In this document: positions 21,729-33,103 of the stretch, in pieces
How positions within the stretch are numbered: the first letter of the stretch is position 1
How the letters are laid out: the number at the start of each line of letters is the position of its first letter
Assembly (NCBI GenBank): GCA_036346255.1
Contig: CM070618.1
Location: 64,518,256 to 64,582,255, forward strand
Direction of reading: 5' to 3'
DNA length: 64,000 nucleotides
DNA from: Ampelocalamus luodianensis
Taxonomy: Eukaryota > Streptophyta > Magnoliopsida > Poales > Poaceae
The notes under the pieces: model-generated
The model's database searches: none
Seen by the model: the letters and a program-made list of their open reading frames with translations, nothing else
Told to the model about the DNA's origin: nothing
Made by a program: the position numbers and the translations under genes

Positions 21729-24700
21729 TCATTCCAATTCACTTATGCATCTTTCAAAGTTAGACGCTGGAAGTGACTTAGTGAATAAATCTGCAAGATT
21801 CTCATATGACTCAGTATGCAGTACTTTCATTACGTTCATCTTTTGCAATTCATGAGCATAGAAGAACTTGGGGTTGATATGCTTTGTGAGATGACTCTTC
21901 ACATAACCCATCTGCATTTCAGCAACACAAGTCGCATTATCTTCATACAAAAAGTAGGGGTTTGCGCAATATTCAATCCACATGACTCCTAGATGTGGTG
22001 AATCATCCGCTGAAGCCAAACACATTCTTGTAAGGCCTTGTACAATGCTATGATCTCCAAGTGGTTCGTCGAAGTCGATACAAGATATTTCTTAGACGAT
22101 TTTCATGGAATTGCAGTTCCACCACATAGGAGTTCATAGTCTGTTTGCGATTTGGCTATATGCGGGTCCTACAGGTACCCGTCATCTGTATTGTTATTCA
22201 TAGTTAGGCCTTAGTTCTTTCTGTAGAACAGACTAAATTCTTTGCTTCTTTTGGAGGTATCAGAAGATGTCCTTTATTCACTGCCAATGCCTTTGGTAGG
22301 TTCTGCACTATACCTTGCTAGTAGGATCACGGCAAATACAATGTCCGTTCTAGTACAGTTTGCAAAATACATTAGTGCTTCTATTGCACTTCAGTGTGGG
22401 AATTCCGGTCCCAGAACTTCCTCCCCCTCTTCTTTAGGTCTGTACGGGTCTTTGTCTTGCTGCAAAGATCTCCCAACTATTGGCACTTTCAAAGGGTATA
22501 CTTTTACAAAGTCGAACCTTTCTGACACCTTCTGAGTGTAGGTTGACTGATATACTAATATTCCTTCAGGGACATGCTCAAGCTCCAAGCCTAGGCAATA
22601 TTTGGTTTTACCCAAATCTTTCATTTCGAACTCCGACTCCAGGTAAGAGCTTGCTTTCCTAATATCCTTCAGGGTTCCGATGATATTCAGATCATCTTCA
22701 TACAATGAGATTATACAAAATCCATTCTGAGATCGTCGTATAAATACACAGAGATTATACTCATTGTTCGTGTAACCTTTCTTGCATAGAAAGTCGCTTC
22801 AAGCGATTATACCACATTCTGCCTGATTGTTTAAGTTCGTACAATAACTTTCTGAGTTTCACACTGTACATATTTCTATTTGCTCTATTTTGGTTCGAGA
22901 CAGTGATACATTCAGGTATCTTCATATAAATGTCCGAATTCAATATTTCATAAAGATATGCTGGTACCACATCCATCAATTTCACTTTTAACTTAAAGTT
23001 CACTGCCATTGAGATAAATATTTAACAGGGAGTTCCACCCATGACCGGAGAATAGGTTTCTTCATAATCATCTTCTGGATGTTCAGCGAAAACTTGTGCA
23101 ACGAGCCTTGCTTCTTTTCATTTCTCTTTCGAACAAATACCCACTTATACCCTACGGGGTGCACAAGGGGAGACGTGCGGCTTACAGACCCAAACGTCTT
23201 TCTTTTATTCGGAGAGAATAATTCAGTTTCCAATCTTCTCAATCTGATCTTTTCTTTCCTTTATTGAGCGATGCAGGCTCTGGATCAAGATTGATGATTG
23301 TGACAAGTTTCTTTGCAAAGTAAATGTCGACATTGGCTATTGTAATATTCAAAGGTTCTCCCGAGGTCATAAAGTTTATAGCTATTTCTTCAAGGGGCGA
23401 TTCTTTTAATGCTTCTACTTGCTCACCGCTGCTTCCAATTGCGTGGCAATTCCTTTAGTTTTTCACTCCGATGTGTGCGCACACATCCATGCCGATGTCT
23501 CCTTCATGGGGATGTTCAATTCGTATGCCTTTTCGAAGGTTCCATACCGATGTCGGGTCTCAACCGCTCCCTCTCGTTCGGCACTTCGGTGATCGGCTAT
23601 GTCAAGTCCTTCTTATCCTTTTCACCAAGCGCCCCGGTTGCCGGATTCGAGGGACCGGAGTTCTCGCCCTTATCTCGAGGCCTCGGACGGGATTAGGATA
23701 CCTTCAATGGTATTTCAACCTCTCCGTGCATTGCTTGCGTGCAAATGCTACTTATTCACGCTCTTCAAATCACTAAAGTAGTCCGCGATTGATTCGCTAA
23801 TACTTACGAATCAATTATCTTCGACTTCAATTGTCTTCTAGACTTCAATTCAATTATCTTCGATCGCAATTATCTTCGGACTTTCTATTTGTTTCACTAG
23901 TGCTGGGTCATATGCATAGATTTCAATTATCTTCGATTCAATTGTCTTCTAGACTTCAATTATTTCCGACATTATTATCAAGGGTTGATTTCTCCCCTAA
24001 TGACGGAAACTAATCTCATCCGATATACTATCGATCGCATTATGCAAATCTCCATCATAGGGTCCAAATACTTGATTATGGATGATGTCTCATAACCAAC
24101 GATATCCCGCACTTTCTGAGAAGACCCATTGCGTCGTCATGCGGTGGTGGTATAGGTATATAACCCTTGCAACCAAACCTGTGAAGATGAGAAGTTTTCA
24201 GTGTTGACCCTTGCGCTAGTTGCATAGTTGGATGGATGTTATAGGCCGATGATCTAAAATTGATGAGAGCTGCTACGAGCAGGACTGCGTGTCCCCAACA
24301 TATAGTTGGTAAATTACAATTCTTCAAAGTTCTGCTAGTCCATTCTGGGTGTGGATATGCGGTACAGGATGCTCAACTTTTAATTCCCATTTTCATGCAA
24401 TAATCATCAGATGCATTCGGAGTACATTCTCCGGCGTTGTCCATTCAGATGGACTTCACGTGATGATCAAGGAAATTATTTTTTCAATTGTTAATTATCT
24501 GCGAGATTTAGCTTTGCAAAAGTATGGTTTCTCATAGACAATAAACATACGTGCGACCATTCCGAGGAAGCATCGATGAGCACCATAAAATACCTAATTG
24601 ACCCTTACAGGGGCTGTATAGGACCGCAAAAGTCTCCCTGGATACGGTCCAGGAATGCAGGGACTTCATCCTTCGCTTTCAGAGTAAAAAGGTCTAATAA

Positions 24701-24770
24701 TTAATTTCCCGGTGGCACATGCGGGGCACACAAAATCTTCCAGATTCGGGAAATTCTTTACATTCATATT
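21729..24770 (-). pseudogene. Copia pol remnant (IN-RT-RH)
   Basis: On the minus strand, right to left: a GAG_pre-integrase stretch (NLEDFVCPACATGKL, about 24700-24760), the integrase core end (CWGHAVL ... HLHRFGCKGY, 24076-24327), RT pieces (VGYKWVFVRKRNEKK at 23000-23242; VKLMDVVPAYLYEI and YSVKLRKLLYELKQSG at 22761-23009; MYEDDLNIIG with DLGKTKYCLGLE at 22391-22705) and RNase H (YEDNATCVAEMQ ... LTKHINPKFFYAHELQ ... LADLFTKSLP, 21729-22025). Frames change many times, so the element cannot encode a working polyprotein. Confidence 0.9.
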
Positions 24771-26589
24771 ATGTCCCTGTGAATTGTTAATTATATTTCT
24801 CATCATCTTAAGACCTAGACGGCATAATCTATCATGCCAGAGATAGATAAGTTTGAGCTTCTAAATACGATTTCGAGTAAGACAGTGCAAATGCCTTAAT
24901 ATTAGTGTAGTATAGCCCGCTTTCATACGGAGGAAGATATTCGATGCTATTATACTACTTTCTTCACGCTTTGTAATGAGCGGTATTCTGCACCATACTC
25001 TTCTTCGCCTCACGTGGAAACCGTTAGCGAAATATCCTTGAGAGTTCTAGTCGATTCGGGTACAACAAGTCTTCTTCAATGACCAAAGTTGTGCCCGTTG
25101 AGAGTATAATTATGGCCCTTCCGAGCCTATTATACAAGTATCGCCGCGCATCGTCGTAAGACTACCAAAGATTCTTGCCGATTGATGAAAATTTCGTTTC
25201 TCTCGGGATGGTATTCGTTGTGCCGCTACATGCTAAGCACACTTCCTCCATAGGGCGCCACACGCGTTCTAATATAATGTACTTTATTAATATGTAGCAG
25301 AAAGCAAGCAACACATAAATAAAATACTTCAAATATCAGAACATAACTTGCTATTATAAAAACGGGAAAATAAATCTTGCAGGACTCATAATAAGAATTT
25401 AATACTTTGCTCTTCTGGAGCTTGCAACCATTATTCAATAATTCAAAGTTCTGCTTCAATTACAAACTGCAGGTTACTATAAAAGATTCGAGTGCAATGC
25501 GTGCACTAGATCTAATAGACGAAGTATTCAGGAACTTCTGCCTCAATCGGCTTCATGCGCGATCTTCTCCTTTTGGGCAGCTACGGCTGTGGCCGCTGCG
25601 ATATCCAAAGGAGGGATGATGGGGGCGCGCTGTGGTCTGTCCACGCTCATAAGTGCAACTAATGGGTGTGAATCCTGTGTTCGCAATGGCGAGGTGTGCC
25701 TCATGCTATCATTGCCCTTTTCTTAGACTGGAAAACATCAATAATATGCGACGCACTACCTTATCCTTCTTGCTCCTCTCATCCGTGAGAGGCTTCATCA
25801 CCTTGTAGCTGCTAGCAGTGGCTTCATGGCCAACATTGCTATTAGGTGGTGCGAGATGTAGTTCTTTCGAGAACATCATCCCGAAGCCGCAACTTGCATG
25901 ATATCAATTAATTCGATATCGCATGTAGCCGTCTTGACAGAGTTGCGCGCGGATTGCACCGCATTCGTGAAAGGTAGAAAATCTTCTCCATCTTCTCGCT
26001 CATCCGTGATTACATTACCACGTAATTGAAGACGATACAAATTGTATACAAAATCGCCATCTTTGGGTCGGTTCTTCAATTCTCGATTCGTGATGCCGCC
26101 ATCTTCATATTCATGCCAAAATTCATAAGATTACTACGGTAATTTGCGTAAGATGGTTGCAAAATTCTCATAATGCTATTCGAACTTCCGGTTCGTGATC
26201 CGTATTTTTCTATGCATTTTTCATGATTTATCGCTATTTTCAAATGATTAAAAGCAATATAAACAATTACAGATAATCAAAACAGTAAATACAATAAATA
26301 AATTGCATAGAAATAACAATAACAAAGTTAAACATGCTTCAAGTTCAAAAATACGCAAAAATTGAATTCCCGAGGTCCTTTTCTGCTGGAAAAGTAACTT
26401 TCGGTGAAATCTGCAATTTTCAAAGGTTAAAACGCGAAATCTCAGTTCTAAGAGAAAATTGCGTAATATTCCAATTTCCAAGGGGGTTTTCCGCACAATT
26501 CCCTTATTCGCAAAAATTCTCGTAATTTTCAGAATGACAAGGCTCTTTTTGCAAAATTTCCTATTTCTGGTTTTCTTTTTCGATTTTCA

Positions 26590-27400
26590 CCGCGATTCCT
26601 TCAAGGCCCGTGCGCCGATTCCCCCTTGGGCCGGCCTTCTTGGCCCACCCCGGCCGGATCAAGAGAGGGGAGGGGGTGTGTCCTCTAGGGTTTTTGCCCC
26701 CAACCCGTGCAAGAAATGGCGGCGGCGGCGGCTCCCTCCATGGGAGCGATGAGGAGGCGGCGCGTGCCTCGGTGCGTGGAGGCGGCAGGGCGGGTGCGCG
26801 GTCGCGAGGCGTGGCGCCGCGGCGCATCGCTTCAAGCCCGCCCGGCGGCGGCGCTTTAAGGCCGAAGCGCTCCCATGCTCTGGTCGGGTCGAGGCGGAAA
26901 AAGCGCCGGTTTGGCGGGCGGTTCGACCCGACGGTGGCTTTCCGAGCGAGTGGAGGCGCCGAGGCGAGCGCGTGTGGTGACACACGGCCTTGCTGGCCGG
27001 ATGTCGCGGCCGCAGCGCGAGGCTGCGAGGCGTTACGACGGCCGAGCGCGGAGGGAGGCGCGCGGCGGCGGCCGGGTGGTCTTGGCGGGCGCGCTTCGAG
27101 GCGATCGGCGGCGACCCGCCATGGCGCGGAGGAGGCAGCGAGCCGAGCTCCTTCCAGCGTGGCGCGTCCGACGGCCATGTCGGGGTGGTGGCGAAGCGGC
27201 ACGCAGCGCGCGCGCGCGGCGAAGGCGGTCACCGTGCGACGGTGTCGCTTCTTGTGCAAACCGGCGGCACTACGGGCTTGCGGTGCCGGCGCCGCTTCAA
27301 GGCTTGGTGGCGGCGTCGCTTGTGCGAACCGCGGTATTTCGCGGAGGTAGCCGGCGGCGGCTCGGGTTGCTACCGGTGGTTCTGCACAGCGGCCGGCCGA
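26590..27400. other. GC-rich leader block of the 7-kb Copia element
   Basis: About 0.8 kb of GC-rich sequence between the 5' LTR and the expected gag, with long overlapping open frames on both strands, which are compositional. No gag domain or zinc knuckle is seen. The part between 24770 and 26590 is AT-richer and too decayed to assign. Confidence 0.5.
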
Positions 27401-27882
27401 TCGCCAATTTTTTTTTCAATTACTGTTCATGTAGCTGCAATGTAATGTGTAATGTAATACAAGATTTGCAATGGAGGCGTGGCTTCATGCCGTCATGTGC
27501 GTGCTTGCCGCGTGCTAGCGGCGTGGCACTGTCGTTGCCTCCGTGGCGAGACGTGATGGCGGACTATGCCGACCGGTAACGTGTCGCGGAGGTAGTGACA
27601 GCCGCTTACAGGCGGTGCCGTGCATATGATGCCTTTCATGCGATTGCATCTACTACCTACGGTACAATCATCATCTACTCTTTCATGCAATTCACCGATC
27701 GGCTTGGCCGGCGACTTCAAGTCGGCTCGCGGTAGATTAGAGCGGATTTGCACCGTAGGAAACCAATCTAGAAAGCCAAATTTGCAGAATTGAAAGCAAT
27801 CTAGAAAAACGATTCAATCTACGAGTGTCGTTCATCGACGGTTACCTTTTCGATGCGAGGAGAGTCGATCGTGCTGATAACG

Positions 27883-28149
27883 TGTTAAGGAACCGTCGCT
27901 GGCGAGTCCAGTCCGATCGATAACCTCGTAGACAAACTCAGAATCGTAAGAACAATGCATAAATACAAGAACAGAATAAGAGATAGAACACAGAGATGTA
28001 GGGGACTTCTTACTTCTCTTTATTCATTCATCCATCGATCCTTTACAATGAATAGCACCCCCTATTTATAGGCTACGACCCTGCTAGGGTTTGGGATGGG
28101 GTGCCCACTAATGGGCCGACTGCAGGGTCAGGCCCATGGTTTCCCAACA
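27883..28149 (-). repeat. 5' LTR of the 7-kb Copia element
   Basis: 267 bp, partner of 21180-21439, ending tttcccaaca directly before the aatac target duplication. Confidence 0.9.
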
Positions 28150-28154
28150 AATAC

Positions 28155-29008
28155 ACTAAGATGGGATGCAGAAGGGAATGCTGTAAAGATAGTTTATCGT
28201 TAGGTTATCCTCAATGAGTGCAACATTAGGGGTATTTCATGGGAAAAGCCGGGCAATCTCTGCAGATAATTCAAACCATTCGAATGTTTCATGCTTCCGG
28301 CTAAGAAGCTGCGTTTATGGATGATTCAAGTTCATGGCATAAGTAGCTTAAATTTCTGAATTGATAAATGATATTTGGGTTGTGGTAGATGATCCTGAGA
28401 TAACACTACTTGCTAAACTATATCTAAAATGTATCTTTTGTTCAAATGGTCAGTTTTCAAAATAAAACTTTGAGGTGTTAATTACTGCTTAAACCAACCT
28501 GTGGTAGGATGAACTCCCTTGCATCACAATAATTTTTTTTGTGTGACTTGCTGGGTATGTAACGTACTCACTCTTGCTTAATTTTGGTCAGTGACACAGT
28601 GGACGAAGACAGCTACTGCTTAATTTTGGTCAGTGACACAGTGGACGAAGACAGCTACGTGTTTGAGCTGTGTTAGGGTCGCTTCTACGCTTAGGCTTGT
28701 CTACGGAGTTTATTTGGGTCTTCTGCAATGTATCGCCTTTGGCCCTCTAGCCCTTATTCAAAACTCAATGAACGCGCCATATTCGCGCTGCTATGTAAGT
28801 GTTTATTTGTTCGAAGCTTGTGCAACGTACCTTTCTATGCGCAACTGAAATCCTCAGTAGCTGCGGAAATATAGAGGCACCTGAAAATTATGAGGTGCTC
28901 CCACAGTTCGATTTCCAACAACCATTTTTTTTCAGATTTAAACATATGATAGGTTGGCTGCGGGCCTTAATACGACTGCACTCGACAAAACACGAAAAAC
29001 ACATAAGA
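28155..29008. other. Intergenic stretch with a 42-bp tandem duplication
   Basis: No gene recognised. Bases 28575-28616 and 28617-28658 are a perfect 42-bp tandem repeat (starts tgcttaattttggtcagtga). The rest looks like ordinary unique intergenic DNA. Confidence 0.6.
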
Positions 29009-29075
29009 ACAACTAACCCTACATGGTAACCCGTCTTGTTGTGTCATTTGCGTAAACTGGTCTTCCGCCTTCAGA
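29009..29075 (+). repeat. Left 67-bp direct repeat flanking the TIR element
   Basis: Starts acaactaaccctacatggta and ends ttccgccttcaga. It matches 31349-31414 in the S20 promoter with few differences. The two copies flank the inverted-repeat element on each side. Confidence 0.88.
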
Positions 29076-29080
29076 GCTCT

Positions 29081-29643
29081 ATTTTTTAATAATCATTATT
29101 TTATTCCAAAATACAGCAATATACCTTCCTTTTTTATTTTACAGAAGTAATCCTCTGTCACTCCACCGTTGGGCGACTTGGATCTAGTCGCTCAACCATT
29201 GGCGCGACTGATCCAAGTTGCCCAACGATCGAGCGACACGTGGAGTAGTCGCCCTGTGGTTGAGCGACTTGTGCTAGTCGCTCAACGATTGAGCGACTAC
29301 TCCACGTGTCGCTCGACCATTGGGTGATTTAAAATAACACTATTATTTTAAGAAAAGATTCGGTCCATGCCACTAAATGGAAAGCACTTTCGGTACGTGC
29401 CACCCTTTTTTGGCTTATTCGTTCCATGCCACTGGGTCACAAATTTCCGTTCGAAATTGCCACTACGGTCACCCTCCGGCAGTCTAGAGCTGGAACGGCA
29501 TCCAGTCAAGCCGTTTGACTTGGAGAAATGACCATTGGCACCCTCTTAGCAATTATGAAAATGTCATTGGAATGCTGATGGTTTTGACAATTGCCATTGT
29601 GCCATGTCTGCAGTTGGCGCCTAGGATAGTTTTTGAGGAATTT
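29081..29643 (+). repeat. Left terminal inverted repeat
   Basis: About 563 bp, complementary to 30878-31346. Between about 29160 and 29330 it holds roughly six copies of the motif gagcgac/gtcgctc in both orientations, a likely transposase-binding array. Confidence 0.78.
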
Positions 29644-29730
29644 CTAGCGCCACAAATTTTGGGCATGGCTATAAATCCTGAGCCGAATGGATGAGGGAGA
29701 GAGGGAGACATAATAGCTTAAAGTGGAGCC

Positions 29731-30241
29731 ATGAGCCAACGTAGCACAGGTAACTCGCAACAGCCAAATAAGTCTATGTTCTGCTGCGATTGTGGTAGCA
29801 AAACAATGAGGTACAAGTCCAAAACTGGGAAGAATCTGAACTATGGGCTTTTGAGGTGTGCTAACTGGAAGGTGAGTTGATTCTTGAACACATAAAACTC
29901 TTCCTATTTGCTTCATATATTTTGAATTCTTTACTTTGATACCAGATTTTTTGTGTTGGTTTTGTCAGTCTGGGGGATGTGGTTTTTATTTGTGGAAAGA
30001 TTTGCTCGAGGCATATATGAAGGAGGAGGCAGTAATGCAGCAAGACATGGAGATAGAGAAGTTACAGAAGAATATGCAAAAGTTGAGCACTCACCTAGAA
30101 GCAATGGGTGTTGTTGATGGCAATGTGCAAGAATTGAAGAACAATGTGCAAAAATTGAAGAGCAGTATAGACAATGTGAAACTAATGTTCAACATTTTGC
30201 TTTGTTTTTGCCTTTTGTATGTTCTCCTAAATTCAAAGTAA
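29731..30241 (+). CDS. GRF zinc-finger, coiled-coil, C-terminal TM protein
   Basis: Two exons, 29731-29871 and 29969-30241, joined GT-AG in phase 0, giving 137 residues. Residues 18-56 form a GRF-type zinc finger: C19 and C21 (with C18), then L-R-C43, then a CGFYLW block (C51, W56) that is the family hallmark. A heptad-like coiled coil (about 62-112, repeated QKL/ELKNNVQKLK) follows. The last 20 residues are hydrophobic (FNILLCFCLLYVLL) and likely a membrane anchor. It is the only gene in the TIR element, about 90 bp inside the left arm, and its frame is intact. GRF fingers bind nucleic acid in other proteins. The role of this small plant class is unknown to me. Start chosen as the first ATG giving the finger. 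Confidence 0.72.
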
Positions 30242-30877
30242 CTAGTTTGTAATTTATGCATCTAGCTTGAGTAAGTGCAATGTAGCAGTACTAGTATCTA
30301 CAATTTAATTGAGTGGAATCTATGTTGCCAATAATCTTAGCTAATGATTTTCAAGTATTATGGGAGAAGACTACATATAGCAGTTCACATATTACATATA
30401 GCTGACACACATAGACTGTTCACAAAAGACAGGTTACCAAATTACCGTATGGACCTCCACGAATCGTACCAACACCGTAATGCACTTTTAATCTTGTGGG
30501 CTCTGGCATGGTTGATTTCTCACTGCAAATATTTTGAACATTGTAACTAGCCATTTGTCAACATACATTCACGAAATACGTGATAAACTAATAAGTAGAG
30601 ACACGTTGCCTACATTCGAATGAGAACAAAAATGGATGAGACTATTACCTTCACACGAAGATATTCTCTCCTTATCAGCGAACTTCCTTCTTCTTTCTCT
30701 CTTACCTCCCGAGCTCTTCTCGTTCTCTCCCGAGAGAAATGACGAAAGTGATCGTGAGTGTGCCTTTCTATACAAACCGTCGTGTCGCTCAACTGTTAGG
30801 CGACTCGGCAGCTAATAGTGGTCCAACGGTTGAGCAACTCGACAGCTAGTAGTGGCCTAACGGTTGAGCGACTCTCA
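30242..30877. other. 3' part of the TIR element, non-coding
   Basis: Follows the GRF gene stop. No further gene is seen. Its right end (30783-30870) contains three more copies of the gttgagcgac/gtcgctcaac motif just inside the right inverted repeat. Confidence 0.5.
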
Positions 30878-31346
30878 AGAAATTCTCTCCAAAAACTGTC
30901 CTAGGCATCAACTGTAGACATGGCACAATGGCAATTATTAAAACCATTAACATTCCAGTGGCATTTTCAGAATTGTTGAGAGGGGTGCCAATGGTCATTT
31001 CTCCTAGTCAAACGGTTTGACTGGACGTCGTTTCAACTCTAGACTACCGGAGGGTGACGGTAGTGACAATTTCGGACGAAAATTTGCAACCCAATGGCAT
31101 GGAACGAATAAGCGAAAAAAGGGTGGCACATACCGAAAGTGCTTTCTATTTAGTGGTATGGACCGAATTTTTCTTAAAATAATAATGTTATTTTAAATCG
31201 CCCAACGGTCGAGCGACACGTGGAGTAGCCGCCGTTGGGTGACTTGGATCAGTCACCCAACGGTAAGCGACAGAGGATTATTTCTGTAAAATAAAAAAAG
31301 AAGTATATTACTGTATTTCAGAATAAAATAATGGTTATTTAAAAAA
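30878..31346 (-). repeat. Right terminal inverted repeat
   Basis: About 469 bp, complementary to the left arm 29081-29643 with scattered differences; it lacks part of the subterminal repeat block present at the left. Confidence 0.78.
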
Positions 31347-31348
31347 TC

Positions 31349-31414
31349 ACAACTAACCCTACATGGTAACCCGTCTTGTTGTGCGTTTGCGTAAACCGGT
31401 CTTCCGCCTTCAGA
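31349..31414 (+). repeat. Right 66-bp direct repeat, in the S20 promoter
   Basis: Copy of 29009-29075. It runs directly into the S20 upstream region, about 100 bp before the S20 start codon, so it is presumably the original and the left copy a duplicate made around the element. Confidence 0.85.
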
Positions 31415-31516
31415 CCTGTTTGCCTGTCGTCCCTGCCCCACCCGATCTATTCCCCGGATAAGATAACATCGTCGGCACCGGCGTGAGCAGCAGCTCGAAC
31501 TTCCCCCTCCCCAGCA

Positions 31517-33103
31517 ATGGCCACCGCCACCTCCCCGCTCTTCTCCCTCTCTTCCCTCTCCGCCTCCCTCCCTCCCCCTCTCGGACCCCCGCCTCTCTCT
31601 CCCTCTGCGCCCTCTCCCCCCGAGCCTGCCTGTCGGCCTCCCTCCCCTTTGCCTCCTACGCCGCCTTCCCCATCGGTACCAGCTCTCTCCCCGAGTTTCC
31701 TTCACAAGGTTTCTGTTTATTGGTCATTGGTTGGAAACACTTTCTTCAGGTGGTTTCGGGGCCTGGGCAGCGACCTCGACGTCGTCGGGGAGGTGGAGGA
31801 GGAGGGGGCTGGAGGTGGTGTGCGAGGCGACCAAGACTGGGAGGCGGCCGGACTCGGTCAAGAAGAGGGAACGCCAGAACGACAGGATCCGCATCCGCAA
31901 CCATGCCCGCAAGGCCGAGATGCGCACCAGGATGAAGAAGGTATATAATGCCTAATGGCGGGCGCTTCCTATAATGCCTTTCCCCTTGCTTAAAATTTTG
32001 CCAATAATTTACCTCATTGTGTGAGAGAGAAATACTTAGTTGACACTGTCCAGTGAATGGGGAATCGTGCGGTGTGGCGTGATAATGGAAAATTTTCTTG
32101 AATTAACTTCGTCTTTAGATGAGCACGTGTTGATTTGTATGGATTAAGGGGAATTGAGAGGTGTGAGGATTCTGTAAGCTGTAAATTAATGGAGTTCAGG
32201 AGTTTAAAATGTGTTTGCTTCCTTCCCCTTGAAATACATTTGCAGAGTTGCATGCATAATGCCTTATTGTAAGTAAAGATGGATTTGATGTTATGTTAGG
32301 CTACAAATGGATTAAATGTGGTTGAAAAGTTAGGTGATTATTTGAACGAACATCACCAGTGGATTTGTGTTGGAATATCCGCCCCCCCCCCCCCAAAAAA
32401 AAAAAAGCAGCCAAAAAAAAGGATGAAACTAGCATACTGAATTTAATTTGGGAAAAATCCATGAACGCCCCATAAGGCACCTACCTTTTCAATTTAGCCC
32501 TTATATCTAATTATCATTTACTTTGCCCTCAGAAGTTAAGTTGACATGCAAATACCCCCAACCGCATGTTAGCATTATTTCTCGTTGTTTCCATTATCTT
32601 TGGCACTTGACCTGGGGGTATTTGTAAGCCAACATAACTTAATAGGGGCAAAAGTAAATGAAAATGAGGTTGGGGGGAGGGGTGTGCAAATTGAAAAGGT
32701 ATAGTTGTTCTATGTTATTTTAATAAATCTTATGGCATGAAAAATACTTTGCTGATATGAGAAAGGTTTATCTGTGCGAAAAAATCCACTTTTTTGATGC
32801 AGCAATCAATACAAGAAGATTCTTTTTTACATGAGACAAAATATGGTAAGCTGTTTGGTCTTTGATTAGGTTTTCAGAGCCCTTGAAAAGCTTAGGAAGA
32901 AAGCTGATGCCCAACCTGAAGAAATCATTCAAATAGAGAAAATGATTTCTGAGGCATACAAAGCCATCGACAAGACAGTGAAGGTTGGCGCCATGCACAG
33001 GAATACTGGGAGCCATCGCAAGTCCAGGCTGGCAAGGAGGAAGAAAGCCATCGAGATACTGCGTGGTTGGTACGTTCCAAATGCTGAACCTGCTGCCACC
33101 TAG
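31517..33103 (+). CDS. RPS20: Plastid ribosomal protein S20 (bS20c)
   Basis: Nuclear gene for the small-subunit protein S20 of the chloroplast ribosome, which binds 16S rRNA. The S20 domain spans exon 2 (31750-31940, KKRERQNDRIRIRNHARKAE and on) and exon 3 (32880-33103, starting VFRALEKLRKKADAQPEE and ending PNAEPAAT). The exon 2/3 intron (31941-32879) is GT-AG. Exon 1 encodes a Ser/Pro/Ala-rich transit peptide. Its end could be 31708 (leaving a 41-bp intron, shorter than plant introns usually are) or 31675 (74-bp intron); both keep frame with exon 2. The MATATSPLFSLSS start at 31517 is one frame away from the TPASLSLCALSPRACLSASL frame that joins exon 2. Only the upstream ATG at 31483 is in that frame, so either the start has moved or a one-base gap lies in the C-rich tract near 31575-31590. 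Confidence 0.85.

Larger units (their letters stand above)
21180..28149 (-). mobile_element. Ty1/Copia retrotransposon, decayed
   Basis: A 6970-bp element between TPC1 and S20. LTRs at 21180-21439 and 27883-28149 start tgttaagg and end caaca on the plus strand. The target duplication aatac is at 21175-21179 and 28150-28154. The sequence next to the 5' LTR (cgttatcagcacg on the minus strand) is a Copia-type primer-binding site. Pol fragments run on the minus strand in Copia order. Many small deletions have destroyed the frames. Confidence 0.93.
29076..31348. mobile_element. Long-TIR DNA transposon carrying a GRF zinc-finger gene
   Basis: A 2.3-kb element bounded by long imperfect inverted repeats: about 29081-29643 at the left and 30878-31346 at the right. 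The left arm has about 95 bp of extra subterminal repeats. Both arms share attttttaa...ccattattttatt at the tip, ttcggtccat..ccactaaat further in, and several copies of gagcgac/gtcgctc. No transposase is encoded. The only convincing gene inside is the GRF zinc-finger gene at 29731-30241. It has the look of a Mutator-like or foldback element, but no short target duplication can be named; instead a 66-67 bp direct repeat lies on each side. Confidence 0.78.

Noticed and set aside
26610..27579. Several overlapping frames of 150-246 codons
   Set aside because: Same compositional effect in the GC-rich leader of the Copia element; no domain and no consistent frame.
31253..31705. Minus-strand frame of 150 codons opposite S20 exon 1
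   Set aside because: Gly/Arg-rich mirror of the CT-rich transit peptide sequence; no domain.
32382..32412. Poly-C followed by poly-A run
   Set aside because: Homopolymer tract in an S20 intron; could be slippage or base-calling, and no element end can be tied to it.
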